Assembly: GCF_014204915.1 (NCBI RefSeq)
Contig: NZ_JACHMH010000001.1
Location: 6,349,501-6,413,500 of the forward strand
Source: Crossiella cryophila
Lineage (GTDB): Bacteria > Actinomycetota > Actinomycetes > Mycobacteriales > Pseudonocardiaceae
Direction of reading: 5' to 3'
Length of the DNA stretch: 64,000 bases
A program made the translations under genes and the position numbers. The number at the start of each line of letters is the position of its first letter. The stretch's first letter is position 1. The notes beneath the pieces were generated by a model that worked only from the letters and a program-made list of their open reading frames with translations, had not been told where the DNA came from and did no database searches. This document shows positions 42,089 to 50,589 of the stretch, one piece after another.

Positions 42089-43920
42089 AGCGCACCAGCA
42101 CCGCGGGCAGCGGGGTGTTCACCCCGGACTCGATCACCGTCGGGGCCCGGCACCTGGAGGTCGGCGGCGAACAGGTGGCCTCCTTCGCCGTCACCGGCTA
42201 CCCACGCGAGGTCCACCCCGGCTGGCTCCAGCCACTGCTGACCTACCCCGGGCGTCTGGATGTCAGCCTGCACATCGACCCCGTCGACCCGGTCACCGCC
42301 GCCGACCGCCTCAAGAAACAGGTCGCCCGGCTCGGCTCCGGCACCGGCCTGGACCCGCACACCGCGGTCGCTCTGCGCGATGCTGAGGACCTGGCCGACC
42401 GGCTGGCCCGCAGCCAGGACAAGCTGTTCCGCCTCGGCCTCTACCTCACCGTGCACGCCCACACCGCAGCAGAGCTGGCCACCGAGGTCGCCGCGGTCCG
42501 CGCCCTGGCCGCCTCCCTGCTGCTGGATGCCAAACCCGCCAGCTACCGCAGCCTGCAAGGCTGGATCACCACCCTGCCCCTGGGCATGGACCAACTCGGG
42601 CTGCGGCGCACCTTCGACACCACCGCGCTCGCGGCCAGTTTTCCCTTCACCAGCCCGGACCTGCCCGCCTCCGACCCGGCCTCCGCCGCGGCGCCCACCG
42701 GGGTGCTCTACGGGTTCAACCTCGGCTCCCAAGGACTGGTCCACCACGACCGATTCGCCTGCGCCAACCACAACTCGGTCATCCTGGGCAGCTCCGGCGC
42801 CGGCAAGTCCTACCTGGTCAAGCTCGAAGCGCTGCGCTCGCTCTACCGCGGCGTGCAGGTGCTCATCGTCGACCCCGAAGACGAATACGCCCGCCTGGCC
42901 GACGCCATCGGCGGCACCCACCTGCAACTGGGCGCCACCGGAGTGCACCTCAACCCCCTCGACCTGCCGGTGCACACCCGCCCGGACGGGCGGCGCACCG
43001 CACCCCGGGATGCCCTGGTGCGCCGCTCCCTGTTCCTGCACACCGTGGTGGCCGTCCTGCTCGGCACCGAACTCGACGCCACCGAACGCCTCGCCCTGGA
43101 CCGCGCCATCACCGCGACCTACGCCGCGGCCGGGATCACCGCCGACCCCCGCACCTGGCTACGCCCCGCGCCGCTGCTGGCCGACCTGGCCACCGCCCTG
43201 ACCCGCGTACGCGAACCGGCCGCGGTGACGCTGGCCGCGCGGTTTCAGCCCTACACCACCGGCGCGTTCTCCGGGCTGTTCGCCAAGCCCACCACCCTGC
43301 GCCCGGAAGGCCACTTCGTCGTGTTCTCCCTGCGGGAGCTGGCCGAGGAACTCAAACCCCTGGGCACCCTGCTCGCACTGGATGCGGTGTGGCGGCAGGT
43401 CTCCAACGCCGCGATCCGCCGCCCCCGGCTGGTCGTGGTTGACGAAGCCTGGATGCTGATGCGCCAACCCACGGGCGCGGAGTTCCTCTTCCGCATGGCC
43501 AAAGCCGGCCGCAAGCACTGGGCCGGACTCACCGTGGCCACCCAGGACGCCGCCGACGTCTTGGGCTCGGAGATCGGCAAGGCCGTCATCGCCAACGCCG
43601 CCACCCAGATCCTGCTGCGCCAAGCCCCGCAGACCATCGAGGAGATCGGCCATGCCTTCACCCTCTCCGCCGGGGAACGCCAGTTCCTGCTCTCCGCCGC
43701 CCAGGGCCAGGGACTGCTGGCCACCGGCACCCACCGGGTCGCCTTCCAAGCCCTGGCCTCCCCGGCCGAACACGACCTGATCACCACCTCACCCGCGGAG
43801 CTGGCCGCCCTGGCCGCGAGCGCATCGGAGACCAGTCCGGAGACGTTCGTGGACCTGGAGTCCGCAGCCACTGGCACCTCGGGCGAGCTTGCAGAGGAGG
43901 TCGACCTTGACGTTGCCTAG
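42085..43920 (+). CDS. virB4: VirB4-like T4SS ATPase, module 2
   Basis: 611 residues. Walker A GSSGAGKS (Lys241), VDPEDEYARLADAIGG, Walker B RLVVVDEAWMLM and TVATQDAADVLGSEIGKAV. Same size and motif order as the left copy but clearly diverged. ATG 42085 overlaps the upstream stop by 4 bp with GGAGGTGACC as ribosome site. Motor ATPase of the right T4SS. Confidence 0.92.
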   Translation: MKRTSTAGSGVFTPDSITVGARHLEVGGEQVASFAVTGYPREVHPGWLQPLLTYPGRLDVSLHIDPVDPVTAADRLKKQVARLGSGTGLDPHTAVALRDAEDLADRLARSQDKLFRLGLYLTVHAHTAAELATEVAAVRALAASLLLDAKPASYRSLQGWITTLPLGMDQLGLRRTFDTTALAASFPFTSPDLPASDPASAAAPTGVLYGFNLGSQGLVHHDRFACANHNSVILGSSGAGKSYLVKLEALRSLYRGVQVLIVDPEDEYARLADAIGGTHLQLGATGVHLNPLDLPVHTRPDGRRTAPRDALVRRSLFLHTVVAVLLGTELDATERLALDRAITATYAAAGITADPRTWLRPAPLLADLATALTRVREPAAVTLAARFQPYTTGAFSGLFAKPTTLRPEGHFVVFSLRELAEELKPLGTLLALDAVWRQVSNAAIRRPRLVVVDEAWMLMRQPTGAEFLFRMAKAGRKHWAGLTVATQDAADVLGSEIGKAVIANAATQILLRQAPQTIEEIGHAFTLSAGERQFLLSAAQGQGLLATGTHRVAFQALASPAEHDLITTSPAELAALAASASETSPETFVDLESAATGTSGELAEEVDLDVA

Positions 43921-46417
43921 CCTCACCCCGGATCCGCTGCCAGTCGAGAACCCATTGGCAGGCAACGGGATTTCGTACGCCTCGCCGATCGCGGACTACC
44001 TGCTTGACCCGTGGGGCGCTCTCCTCAACCTGGCGACCGCGGCCAGGGACTGGCTGGTGGCCTGGGGGCCGACGGCCGCCGGTGTCTTCGTCGGGCTCGT
44101 CACCGGGCTGGCGGTCCTGCGCCGGGCCCGGCGCCGCCGCAACCACACCCGACTGGCCACCGACGCCCGGCTGATCACCGTGCTGGCCCCGCCCACGGTC
44201 GAGCCCACCGGCGCGATCACCTTGTGGGCCAACCTCATCGGCCTGCTCCACCCCGCCTGGAAACGACTGCTACACGGCCAGGCACACCTCAGCTTCGAGT
44301 ACGACTTCACCGTCAACGGACTGCAGATCCAGCTGTGGGTGCCCGGCCTGGTGCCACCGGGACTGGTCGAGCGCGCCATCGAGGCCGCCTGGCCCGGCGC
44401 GCACACCCGCACCACCCCGGCACCACCGCCGCACCACGGCGGTCACGTCGAGGCGATCGGCGGTGAACTCCGCCTGGCCCGCCCCGAGGCGCTGCCCATC
44501 CGCACCACCTTCGCCACCGACCCCCTGCGCGCCTTGCTCAACGCCGCGACCGGCCTCAGCCCGCATGAGCACATCCGCGTGCAGATCCTGGCCCGCCCGG
44601 TCACCGGGCGCCGCCTCGCGCGGGCCCGCCGAGCCGCCCGGCGCCTCCACACCGGCCGACCGGGCAACCCGATCAGCAGCTTCCTCGACCTACTCACCCC
44701 CGGCACCCACACCCACGGCACACGCACGAACTCCTCGGCGCCGCGGCTGGATCGGCAGACCAGCATGGACTACACCGCCCAGGACCGGGCCATCGTGGCC
44801 AAACAGCGCGAACCGCAATACGACACCCGCATCCGCTACCTCGCGGCCACCACCCTGACCGCCACCCCCACCCCGCAGGAACGCACCGCGGTCCAGGCCG
44901 GACTCCGCGGCCGAGGCCACGCCCTCGCCTCCGCCTTCGCCCCCTTCGCCGAACACAACCACTACCGCCGCACCCGCCTGCACCACCCGCAGGCCATGGT
45001 CGTCTCCCGGCGCCTGGATGCCGGGGATCTGCTCTCGGTGCCCGAACTCGCTGCCCTGGCCCACCTGCCCCTGGACGAGGCCGCCCCCGGCCTGCACCGC
45101 GCCGGCGCCCGCGCCCTCCCACCACCACCCGGGATCGCCACCACGGGGCCGCAGATCAAACCGCTGGGGATCAGCGATGCCGGACACTCCCGCCCGATCG
45201 GCCTGCACGTCGCCGATGCCCGCCACCACCTGCACATCCTGGGCAAGACCGGCTCCGGCAAGTCCGAACTGATCGCGAACTTGGTGCTGGCCGACGCCGA
45301 AGCCGGCCGCGGCGCAGTGGTCATCGATCCCAAAGGTGACCTGATCCACGACCTGCTGCAGCGCCTACCCGAGGAGGTGGGCGAGAAGGTGGTGCTCTTC
45401 GACGCCGACAGCCCCACCCGCCCACCGGTGCTCAACCCCCTTGAGGGCGCCGACACCGCCCGCACCGTGGACAACCTGGTCTCGATCTTCGCCCGGATCT
45501 ACGCCTCCTCCTGGGGGCCTCGCACCGAGGACATCCTGCGCGCGAGCCTGCTCACCCTCACCGCCCAACCCGGCACTCCCACCCTGCTGGACGTGCCCAA
45601 GCTGCTCACCGTGCCCGCCTTCCGCGCCCGCGCCACCGAACACCTCCGCGACGAAGTCCTCCTCGGCTTCTGGGCCGGCTACAACACCCTGTCCGACCCC
45701 GCCCGCGCCCACATCATCGCCCCGCTGATGAACAAACTCCGCGGCCTGCTGCTACGCCCGTTCGTCCGCAACGCACTCGCCGCCGGACCCTCCACAGTGG
45801 ACATGACCAAGGTCCTCGACGGCGGAATCTGCCTGGTACGCATCGGCAAAGACGCCCTCGGCATCGACACCACCAGCCTGGTCGGATCCATCATCGTGGC
45901 CGCGGTCTGGCAAGCAGCCACCCGCCGCGCCCGCCTCCCACAACGCCGACGCCGCGACTGCGCCCTCTACGTCGACGAATGCCACAACTTCCTCAACCTG
46001 CCCTACCCCCTGGAAGACCTGCTCGCCGAAGCCCGCGGCTACCGCCTGTCCATGACCCTGGCCCACCAGCACCTGGACCAGCTCACCAAGGACCTGCACG
46101 CCGGCATCTCAGCCAACACCCGCTCCAAGGTCTTCTTCACCGCCAGCCCCGAAGACGCCCGGCACCTGGCCCGCCACACCCACCCCCGCCTGACCGAACA
46201 CGACCTCTCCCACCTGGGCGCCTTCCACATCGCCGCCCGCCTCCTCACCGACGGCGAGGAAACCCACCCCTTCACCGCCCGCACCCGCAAACTCCCACCC
46301 GCAGTCCCCGGCCGCGCACAGGCCATCCGCACCGCCGCCGCGGCCAACACCCGCCCACCCACCCCGGCACCCGGACCGGCACCCCGTACCGCCCGGGATC
46401 CACGCCGGGCCGCCTGA
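43907..46417 (+). CDS. VirD4/TraG-like coupling protein, full-length, module 2
   Basis: 836 residues. One N-terminal membrane helix (AAGVFVGLVTGLAVL), a long cytosolic region, then the ATPase: P-loop GKTGSGKS (Lys452), VIDPKGDLIHDLLQRLPEE, Walker B ALYVDECHNFL, and LAHQHLDQLTKDL. TTG 43907 is chosen because GAGGAGG lies 6 bases before it; it overlaps the virB4 stop. The homologous left arm encodes this protein as two genes (7533-8714 and 6118-7506). Confidence 0.87.
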   Translation: MTLPSLTPDPLPVENPLAGNGISYASPIADYLLDPWGALLNLATAARDWLVAWGPTAAGVFVGLVTGLAVLRRARRRRNHTRLATDARLITVLAPPTVEPTGAITLWANLIGLLHPAWKRLLHGQAHLSFEYDFTVNGLQIQLWVPGLVPPGLVERAIEAAWPGAHTRTTPAPPPHHGGHVEAIGGELRLARPEALPIRTTFATDPLRALLNAATGLSPHEHIRVQILARPVTGRRLARARRAARRLHTGRPGNPISSFLDLLTPGTHTHGTRTNSSAPRLDRQTSMDYTAQDRAIVAKQREPQYDTRIRYLAATTLTATPTPQERTAVQAGLRGRGHALASAFAPFAEHNHYRRTRLHHPQAMVVSRRLDAGDLLSVPELAALAHLPLDEAAPGLHRAGARALPPPPGIATTGPQIKPLGISDAGHSRPIGLHVADARHHLHILGKTGSGKSELIANLVLADAEAGRGAVVIDPKGDLIHDLLQRLPEEVGEKVVLFDADSPTRPPVLNPLEGADTARTVDNLVSIFARIYASSWGPRTEDILRASLLTLTAQPGTPTLLDVPKLLTVPAFRARATEHLRDEVLLGFWAGYNTLSDPARAHIIAPLMNKLRGLLLRPFVRNALAAGPSTVDMTKVLDGGICLVRIGKDALGIDTTSLVGSIIVAAVWQAATRRARLPQRRRRDCALYVDECHNFLNLPYPLEDLLAEARGYRLSMTLAHQHLDQLTKDLHAGISANTRSKVFFTASPEDARHLARHTHPRLTEHDLSHLGAFHIAARLLTDGEETHPFTARTRKLPPAVPGRAQAIRTAAAANTRPPTPAPGPAPRTARDPRRAA

Positions 46418-46437
46418 CCACCGCCCAGGAGAACAGG

Positions 46438-47448
46438 ATGATCACCAACGTCACGCCCCAACGGAAACTCCGCGGCCACCTACCGCAACGCCCCACCCCA
46501 CGCGCCGCGGCCACCGGCGCCCACCACGCCCGCCTAGCCTCCCGCCTCACCCCACGCGACCGGTGGCTGGCCCGCATGCTCTTCGAGCACCGCGTGCTCA
46601 CCACCCACCAGATCGAGCAGCTGGCCTTCCCCTCCACCCGCGCAGCCAACCACCGCCTCCGCCAGCTCTACCTCTGGCGCGTCCTGGACCGCTTCCAGCC
46701 CTTCGTCACCACCGGCACGATGCCGATGCACTACATCCTCGACACCGCCGGCGCGACCACGCTGGCCCACGAGGACGGCCTGGCCCCAGAAGCCCTCGGC
46801 TACCGCCACACCACCGCCATCGGCATCGCCCACTCCCTGCGCCTGGCCCACACCACCGGCGTCAACGGCTTCTTCACCACCCTCATCGCCCACGCCCGCC
46901 ACCCCGCCACCCGCAGCCGCCTGACCGCCTGGTGGCCGGATACCCGCTGCGCGGCCCACTTCGGCGACATCGTCCGCCCCGACGCCTACGGCCGCTGGAA
47001 ACAAGCCGGACGCGAGTTCGAGTTCTTCCTGGAGTACGACTTCGGCACCGAAACCCTCACCCGCCTCACCACCAAGCTCACCGACTACGCCCGCCTGGCC
47101 GCAGCCACCGCGATCCGAACCCCCGTGCTCTTCCACTTTCCCAGCCACCGCAGGGAATCCACCGCCCGCCGCGCCCTGACCGAGGCCATAGCCAGCCTGG
47201 TCCACCCCGCGTTGGTCCCCATCGCCACCACCACCGCAGGCAGCAACCCGACCGCTGGGTGGCTGCCGCTGGCCGTACCGGCCGCCGGCCAAGGCCGCCT
47301 TGAACTGATCGCACTCGCCGACCTCTGGCCGATCACCAACTCGGCCACCACCGCCGAGCAGGAACGCAGACACACCGTGGTGCAGACCAGGTTGACGCCC
47401 CCAACGCCGATGCCCCCTCCACCTGCAGCCCGCAGGGCTCAGCCGTGA
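46438..47448 (+). CDS. Replication-relaxation family protein, module 2
   Basis: 336 residues. Winged-helix-like N-terminal part (LTPRDRWLARMLFEHRVLTT...QIEQLAF...ANHRLRQLYL), central TTGVNGFFTTLIAHA and FEFFLEYDFGTETL, as in the left copy (5118-6098). No relaxase His triad or catalytic Tyr pattern is apparent. ATG 46438 has AGGAGAACAGG upstream. Coupled by a 4-bp GTGA overlap to the wall hydrolase gene. Confidence 0.75.
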   Translation: MITNVTPQRKLRGHLPQRPTPRAAATGAHHARLASRLTPRDRWLARMLFEHRVLTTHQIEQLAFPSTRAANHRLRQLYLWRVLDRFQPFVTTGTMPMHYILDTAGATTLAHEDGLAPEALGYRHTTAIGIAHSLRLAHTTGVNGFFTTLIAHARHPATRSRLTAWWPDTRCAAHFGDIVRPDAYGRWKQAGREFEFFLEYDFGTETLTRLTTKLTDYARLAAATAIRTPVLFHFPSHRRESTARRALTEAIASLVHPALVPIATTTAGSNPTAGWLPLAVPAAGQGRLELIALADLWPITNSATTAEQERRHTVVQTRLTPPTPMPPPPAARRAQP

Positions 47449-48386
47449 AGCTCGTGCTCGCCGCGATGACCATCATCGTGGCGATCCCGGTGGCCCTTGC
47501 CGCCTTCCTGATCCACCTCGCCAGCGGCGTGACCGGCACAACCGGCAGCCACCCCGGCGCCGAGGCCCTAGCCGACATCCCCAGCGACTACCTCAGCATC
47601 TACCGCACCGCCGCGGCCACCTGCTCCGGCCTGGACTGGACCGTCCTGGCCGCGGTCGGCAAGGTCGAGTCCAACCACGGCCGCTCTACGTTGCCTGGCG
47701 TGCGCAGCGGCTCCAACTCCGCTGGAGCCCAAGGCCCCATGCAGTTCCTGCCCGCCACCTTCGCCGCCTACCGGAACCCGATCCCGCCCGGCGGCATCGA
47801 TCCACCCTCGCCGTACCACCCGGTCAACGCCATCCACGCCGCCGCCCGCATGCTCTGCCACAACGGCGCCAAGGACAACCGCGACATCCGCGCCGCCCTG
47901 TTCAGCTACAACCACTCCACCGCCTACGTCGACCAGGTCCTGGCCATCGCCCGCGACTACAACCGTGCCCCCACCACAGGGCCGGCCGCGCAACGGGCGA
48001 TCGAGTTCGCCATGCAACAGATCGGCCATCGCTACGTCTGGGGCGGCGACGGCGCGCACGAGGGCGGATTCGACTGCTCCGGACTGACCAAGGCCGCCTA
48101 CGCCGCCGCCGGAATCACCTTGCCCCGCACCGCACACACCCAGTACACCGCCGGCCCGCGCCTGGCACCCGGGGCGCCGTTGCTCCCGGGCGACTTGGTG
48201 TTCTTCGGCAACCCACACACCAAGATCCACCACGTCGTGCTGTACATCGGCGACGGCAAGGTCGTGCACGCGCCAACTTTCGGCCAGCGCGTCCAGGTCG
48301 CTCAATTGGCCAGCCTTGGCCCGCACGCCGGTGCCACACGTCCCGCGCAGGGTCGAGGCGAAAGTTCGGCGGCTTCGGCAGGCTAG
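47445..48386 (+). CDS. Bifunctional wall hydrolase (lysozyme-like + NlpC/P60), T4SS module 2
   Basis: 313 residues. N-terminal hydrophobic anchor (AAMTIIVAIPVALAAFLIHL) unlike that of the left copy; from residue ~62 on the protein is identical to the left copy except for a few residues (PHAGATRP instead of PYAGVTRP). Lysozyme-like Glu in GKVESNHGR, NlpC/P60 Cys in GGFDCSGLT and His in IHHVVLYIGDG are all present. It overlaps the previous gene by 4 bp. It would cut peptidoglycan for the right T4SS. Confidence 0.88.
   Translation: MKLVLAAMTIIVAIPVALAAFLIHLASGVTGTTGSHPGAEALADIPSDYLSIYRTAAATCSGLDWTVLAAVGKVESNHGRSTLPGVRSGSNSAGAQGPMQFLPATFAAYRNPIPPGGIDPPSPYHPVNAIHAAARMLCHNGAKDNRDIRAALFSYNHSTAYVDQVLAIARDYNRAPTTGPAAQRAIEFAMQQIGHRYVWGGDGAHEGGFDCSGLTKAAYAAAGITLPRTAHTQYTAGPRLAPGAPLLPGDLVFFGNPHTKIHHVVLYIGDGKVVHAPTFGQRVQVAQLASLGPHAGATRPAQGRGESSAASAG
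47628..48386 (+). repeat. Near-identical inverted repeat, right copy
   Basis: Partner of 4064-4822. The boundary of near-identity falls inside the gene at the GLDWTV codons; upstream of it the two genes differ strongly. Two such tracts, about 43 kb apart in inverted orientation, could recombine to invert everything between them. Confidence 0.8.
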
Positions 48387-48522
48387 GAAGGCGCCTCCCC
48401 CTGGACGAGTCCTGCGTGGGAGCCTAATTTTGAGGATCTTCGTGGCTGTGCTGAGCAGCGCGGACCTGCATGTGGGTGCTGGAGGTGGCGCCGAGAACGT
48501 GCCCGTGACGCCGTAGTGCCCC

Positions 48523-48741
48523 CTACTCAGTGCGCTGAGATGTGCTGGATTGCGCCGCAAACCACTGCCGCTCAACGCGTTCCCGCAGTGGGCCGAGGCC
48601 GAGCAGCACCGGCGACAGCGTCTCATGCACACGTTCTGGGGTGGGGACCTGATCCGCTGCCAAGCGGAACGCTACCGCGAACTTCTCCAGCTCGCTGGCC
48701 GCCGCACGCATCAGATCCGGGTCCAGCCGGGACTTGTCCAT
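48523..48741 (-). CDS. 72-residue conserved hypothetical protein, right copy
   Basis: Mirror partner of 3707-3925: same length, same PERVHETLSPVLLGLGPL core, with changes near both ends. The leader GCCTCGCTCAGCTCAGTAGG before the ATG is conserved too. It converges on the wall hydrolase gene, as the left copy does. Function unknown. Confidence 0.6.
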   Translation of the reverse strand: MDKSRLDPDLMRAAASELEKFAVAFRLAADQVPTPERVHETLSPVLLGLGPLRERVERQWFAAQSSTSQRTE

Positions 48742-49061
48742 GGACTGACCCTACTGAGCTGAGCGAGGCCAGCGTACTGCTCGACCCCGTCTGCGGCGGC
48801 TGCATCACCGGCCCGATGGGGTCGAGCGCAAGGGGGATGCGCTCCCCCGTCGGGCCGGGCCACGCTTCACGCAGGGGCGGCGGCGCTGGACGGACTTGGA
48901 AGCCGGTCCACCCAGGGCAGAGTTTGCACACACACATCGAAGTGGGTGGCCGACGGGCCGCCCGAAAGCGGACCCATTCAACAGGCGCTTCGTGGCGAGA
49001 CCCATTGCACACGTCAACCGTTCACATCGGACGCGCTACTGAGTTGCGCCGCCCGCAAGTC
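48742..49061. other. Intergenic stretch
   Basis: 320 bp between two small minus-strand genes. Apart from the conserved leader of the 72-residue gene (48742-48775) I see no gene, RNA or strong repeat. In the left arm the equivalent space is only 9 bases, because the left membrane-protein gene has a longer 3' end. Confidence 0.45.
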
Positions 49062-49310
49062 TCAGGTGATCTCGCGGTTCACGGACGGAGCAGACCCGCC
49101 TGGTCGACGCTCCGCCGGGGCTCCGAGCTTGACACCGACCTTGATCACCCGGAACACGGAGGCATCGGCGGAGACCTCCCGCCCCTCGGTGTTCGCGCGG
49201 CGCAGCGCGGTCATGAACACGACGCACACCATGGCCCCGATTGCGCCGAGACCAGCGAGCATCGCCCACGGCCCAACCCCGGTGACGATGCCGATGACCT
49301 CAGTCCACAT
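49062..49310 (-). CDS. Small single-pass membrane protein, copy A
   Basis: 82 residues. Hydrophobic helix (AMLAGLGAIGAMVCVVFMTA) then RRANTEGREVSADASVFRVI and KVGVKLGAPAE. ATG 49310 follows AGAGGGGCAACTC. The post-helix motif is shared with 49635-49973, the pseudogene at 50241-50370 and the left-arm protein 3320-3697. Small size and repeated occurrence at the outer ends of the T4SS modules suggest an accessory or regulatory membrane peptide. Confidence 0.6.
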   Translation of the reverse strand: MWTEVIGIVTGVGPWAMLAGLGAIGAMVCVVFMTALRRANTEGREVSADASVFRVIKVGVKLGAPAERRPGGSAPSVNREIT

Positions 49311-49634
49311 GAGTTGCCCCTCTCTGGTCGCCCTGTATCGGGCGGGTAAGCCGGACTGGAAGTTCCAGCTTCACTTGATCCCATCCCGGGCGGGGAGTGA
49401 CCGCGTCGTGATGCGCTTACTGAACTACTTCACCCCATCAGGACTACTCCAGCCAAGGCACAATTCGGCGACCGTGATTCAGGTCGGAAGTACGTATTCG
49501 TTGTTGCGGGTGACCGATGTCCCGCGCCTTGCATGACCCATCCGGCAGCCCCCGACCTGCCCCCACCTCGGCCGCCTTGTCGTCCGCACCGGCTTCCAGG
49601 TTCAACCGCAGGTTGACCGTCCATATGGGACTGA
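49311..49634. other. Intergenic stretch
   Basis: 324 bp between two paralogous small membrane-protein genes. No convincing gene; only a weak GCGGG/CCCGC hairpin near 49505-49530. Confidence 0.4.
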
Positions 49635-49973
49635 TCAACTCGGACCCTCGCTGGCGATACGCCGCCGGGCGCGGGTGCGCTTCCGCTGGCGGGATGTCCT
49701 TCGCGTCCCTGCCGGACTCGAACTTGCGCCGGTCTCGATACTGGGAGGCTGTTTCGGAACGGCGGGCGGCGGCTTCGCGGGGGCGCCGAGCTTCACGCCG
49801 AACTTGATCACCCGGAACACGGAGGCATCGACGGAGACCTCGCGTCCTTCCGCGTGGCTGCGCCGGAGTGCGATGGCGAAAAACACAAGCGTGCCAACGA
49901 AAACGAGCGCGAGAAACGCGACGAGGACCCAGGGGCCATCTGTCGCCAGAACGCTTAGAACTTCAGCCCACAT
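49635..49973 (-). CDS. Small single-pass membrane protein, copy B
   Basis: 112 residues. Helix WVLVAFLALVFVGTLVFFAI, then RRSHAEGREVSVDASVFRVI and KFGVKLGAPAK, then a Pro/Arg-rich tail. The tail is longer than in copy A and resembles that of 3320-3697 in composition. ATG 49973 has AGGGGTA upstream. Tandem paralogue of copy A. Confidence 0.6.
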   Translation of the reverse strand: MWAEVLSVLATDGPWVLVAFLALVFVGTLVFFAIALRRSHAEGREVSVDASVFRVIKFGVKLGAPAKPPPAVPKQPPSIETGASSSPAGTRRTSRQRKRTRARRRIASEGPS

Positions 49974-50063
49974 GGGCAGGTACCCCTCATCCCGGTCCAG
50001 AGCAACAACAAGGCACAGCAGGAGAAGCAGCAGGCACGATGTAGCCCTGAGCTTCGGTCAGTC

Positions 50064-50084
50064 CCCCCGCGTTAGAAGCGGGGG
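50064..50084. repeat. CCCCCGC/GCGGGGG hairpin
   Basis: Seven-base perfect stem (50064-50070 with 50078-50084) and loop GTTAGAA, followed by AGTTCGATGAC. A GC hairpin followed by GGAG and a TGAC/GTCA motif resembles right ends of IS200/IS605-family elements, but no TnpA or TnpB remnant is visible. A plain terminator or a decayed insertion end are both possible. Confidence 0.3.
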
Positions 50085-50240
50085 AGTTCGATGACGTCCT
50101 GCAATCGGCCTTTCTGGACGGGGGCACGCAGCCCTTGCTTCTTTGGTACGCGCCCTGCTCCAACAGGGGGCGCACCAGAAGATTGCGGCAGTGTAGCAGT
50201 CGGACTAGGGCCTTCAAGCTCGCTGGCAGCCGATGCCTCG

Positions 50241-50370
50241 CTACCGGTACAGGGCCTCGGGTTCCCGTGCGCCGAGCTTCAACCTGAACTTGATCACCCG
50301 GAACACGGGGGTGTCGGCGGAGACCTCGCGGCCTTGGCGTTCACGCGGCGCAGCGCTGTGAGGTTGAGCG
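50241..50370 (-). pseudogene. Decayed third copy of small membrane protein
   Basis: Minus-strand codons give TALRRVNA, then after a one-base frameshift GREVSADTPVFRVI and KFRLKLGA before TAG at 50241. This matches the post-helix motif of 49062-49310. The membrane helix upstream is gone. With copies A and B it makes three tandem paralogues at the right edge. Confidence 0.6.
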
Positions 50371-50589
50371 TGAGCTACCGCATCGAGAGCTGGTTGGCCG
50401 TCAGTCTGATAGCCCCAGCGTCGCCGTGTCTAAGCCGTCTGCGACGGCCACCACGCCCGCCATGGTGTCTACCGGTCCGAGACTGGGCTCCAAGTCCACT
50501 CTTGGCGGCCACCTTCCGGCGACTCACCGGGCCGACTGGAGTTTAGGACCCCAGTTCCGCCCGCCTAGTAAGAGGATGAGACTGATCAG

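Larger units (their letters stand above)
3320..49310. mobile_element. Mirror-image integrative/conjugative element-like region
   Basis: About 46 kb in which homologous genes appear in the same order but opposite orientation on either side of roughly position 28,310. Pairs include the T4SS operons (4064-14837 minus against 37718-48386 plus), methyltransferase/recombinase operons (15277-18456 against 33472-37232), inner recombinase operons (25796-28202 against 28423-30841) and two tiny outer genes (3320-3925 against 48523-49310). Cargo between the two recombinase sets is not mirrored: NB-ARC and KAP genes on the left, an unknown gene and a TIR gene on the right. Tyrosine recombinases, a T4SS and a tRNA-end-like site are hallmarks of integrative conjugative elements. 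True element boundaries are not identified; the limits given are those of the symmetric block. Confidence 0.65.

Noticed and set aside
3320-49310. FtsK/TraB-type actinomycete element (AICE, pSAM2-like)
   Set aside because: No double-strand DNA translocase of the TraB/FtsK type and no RepSA-like initiator seen; transfer genes are of the VirB4/VirD4 T4SS class.
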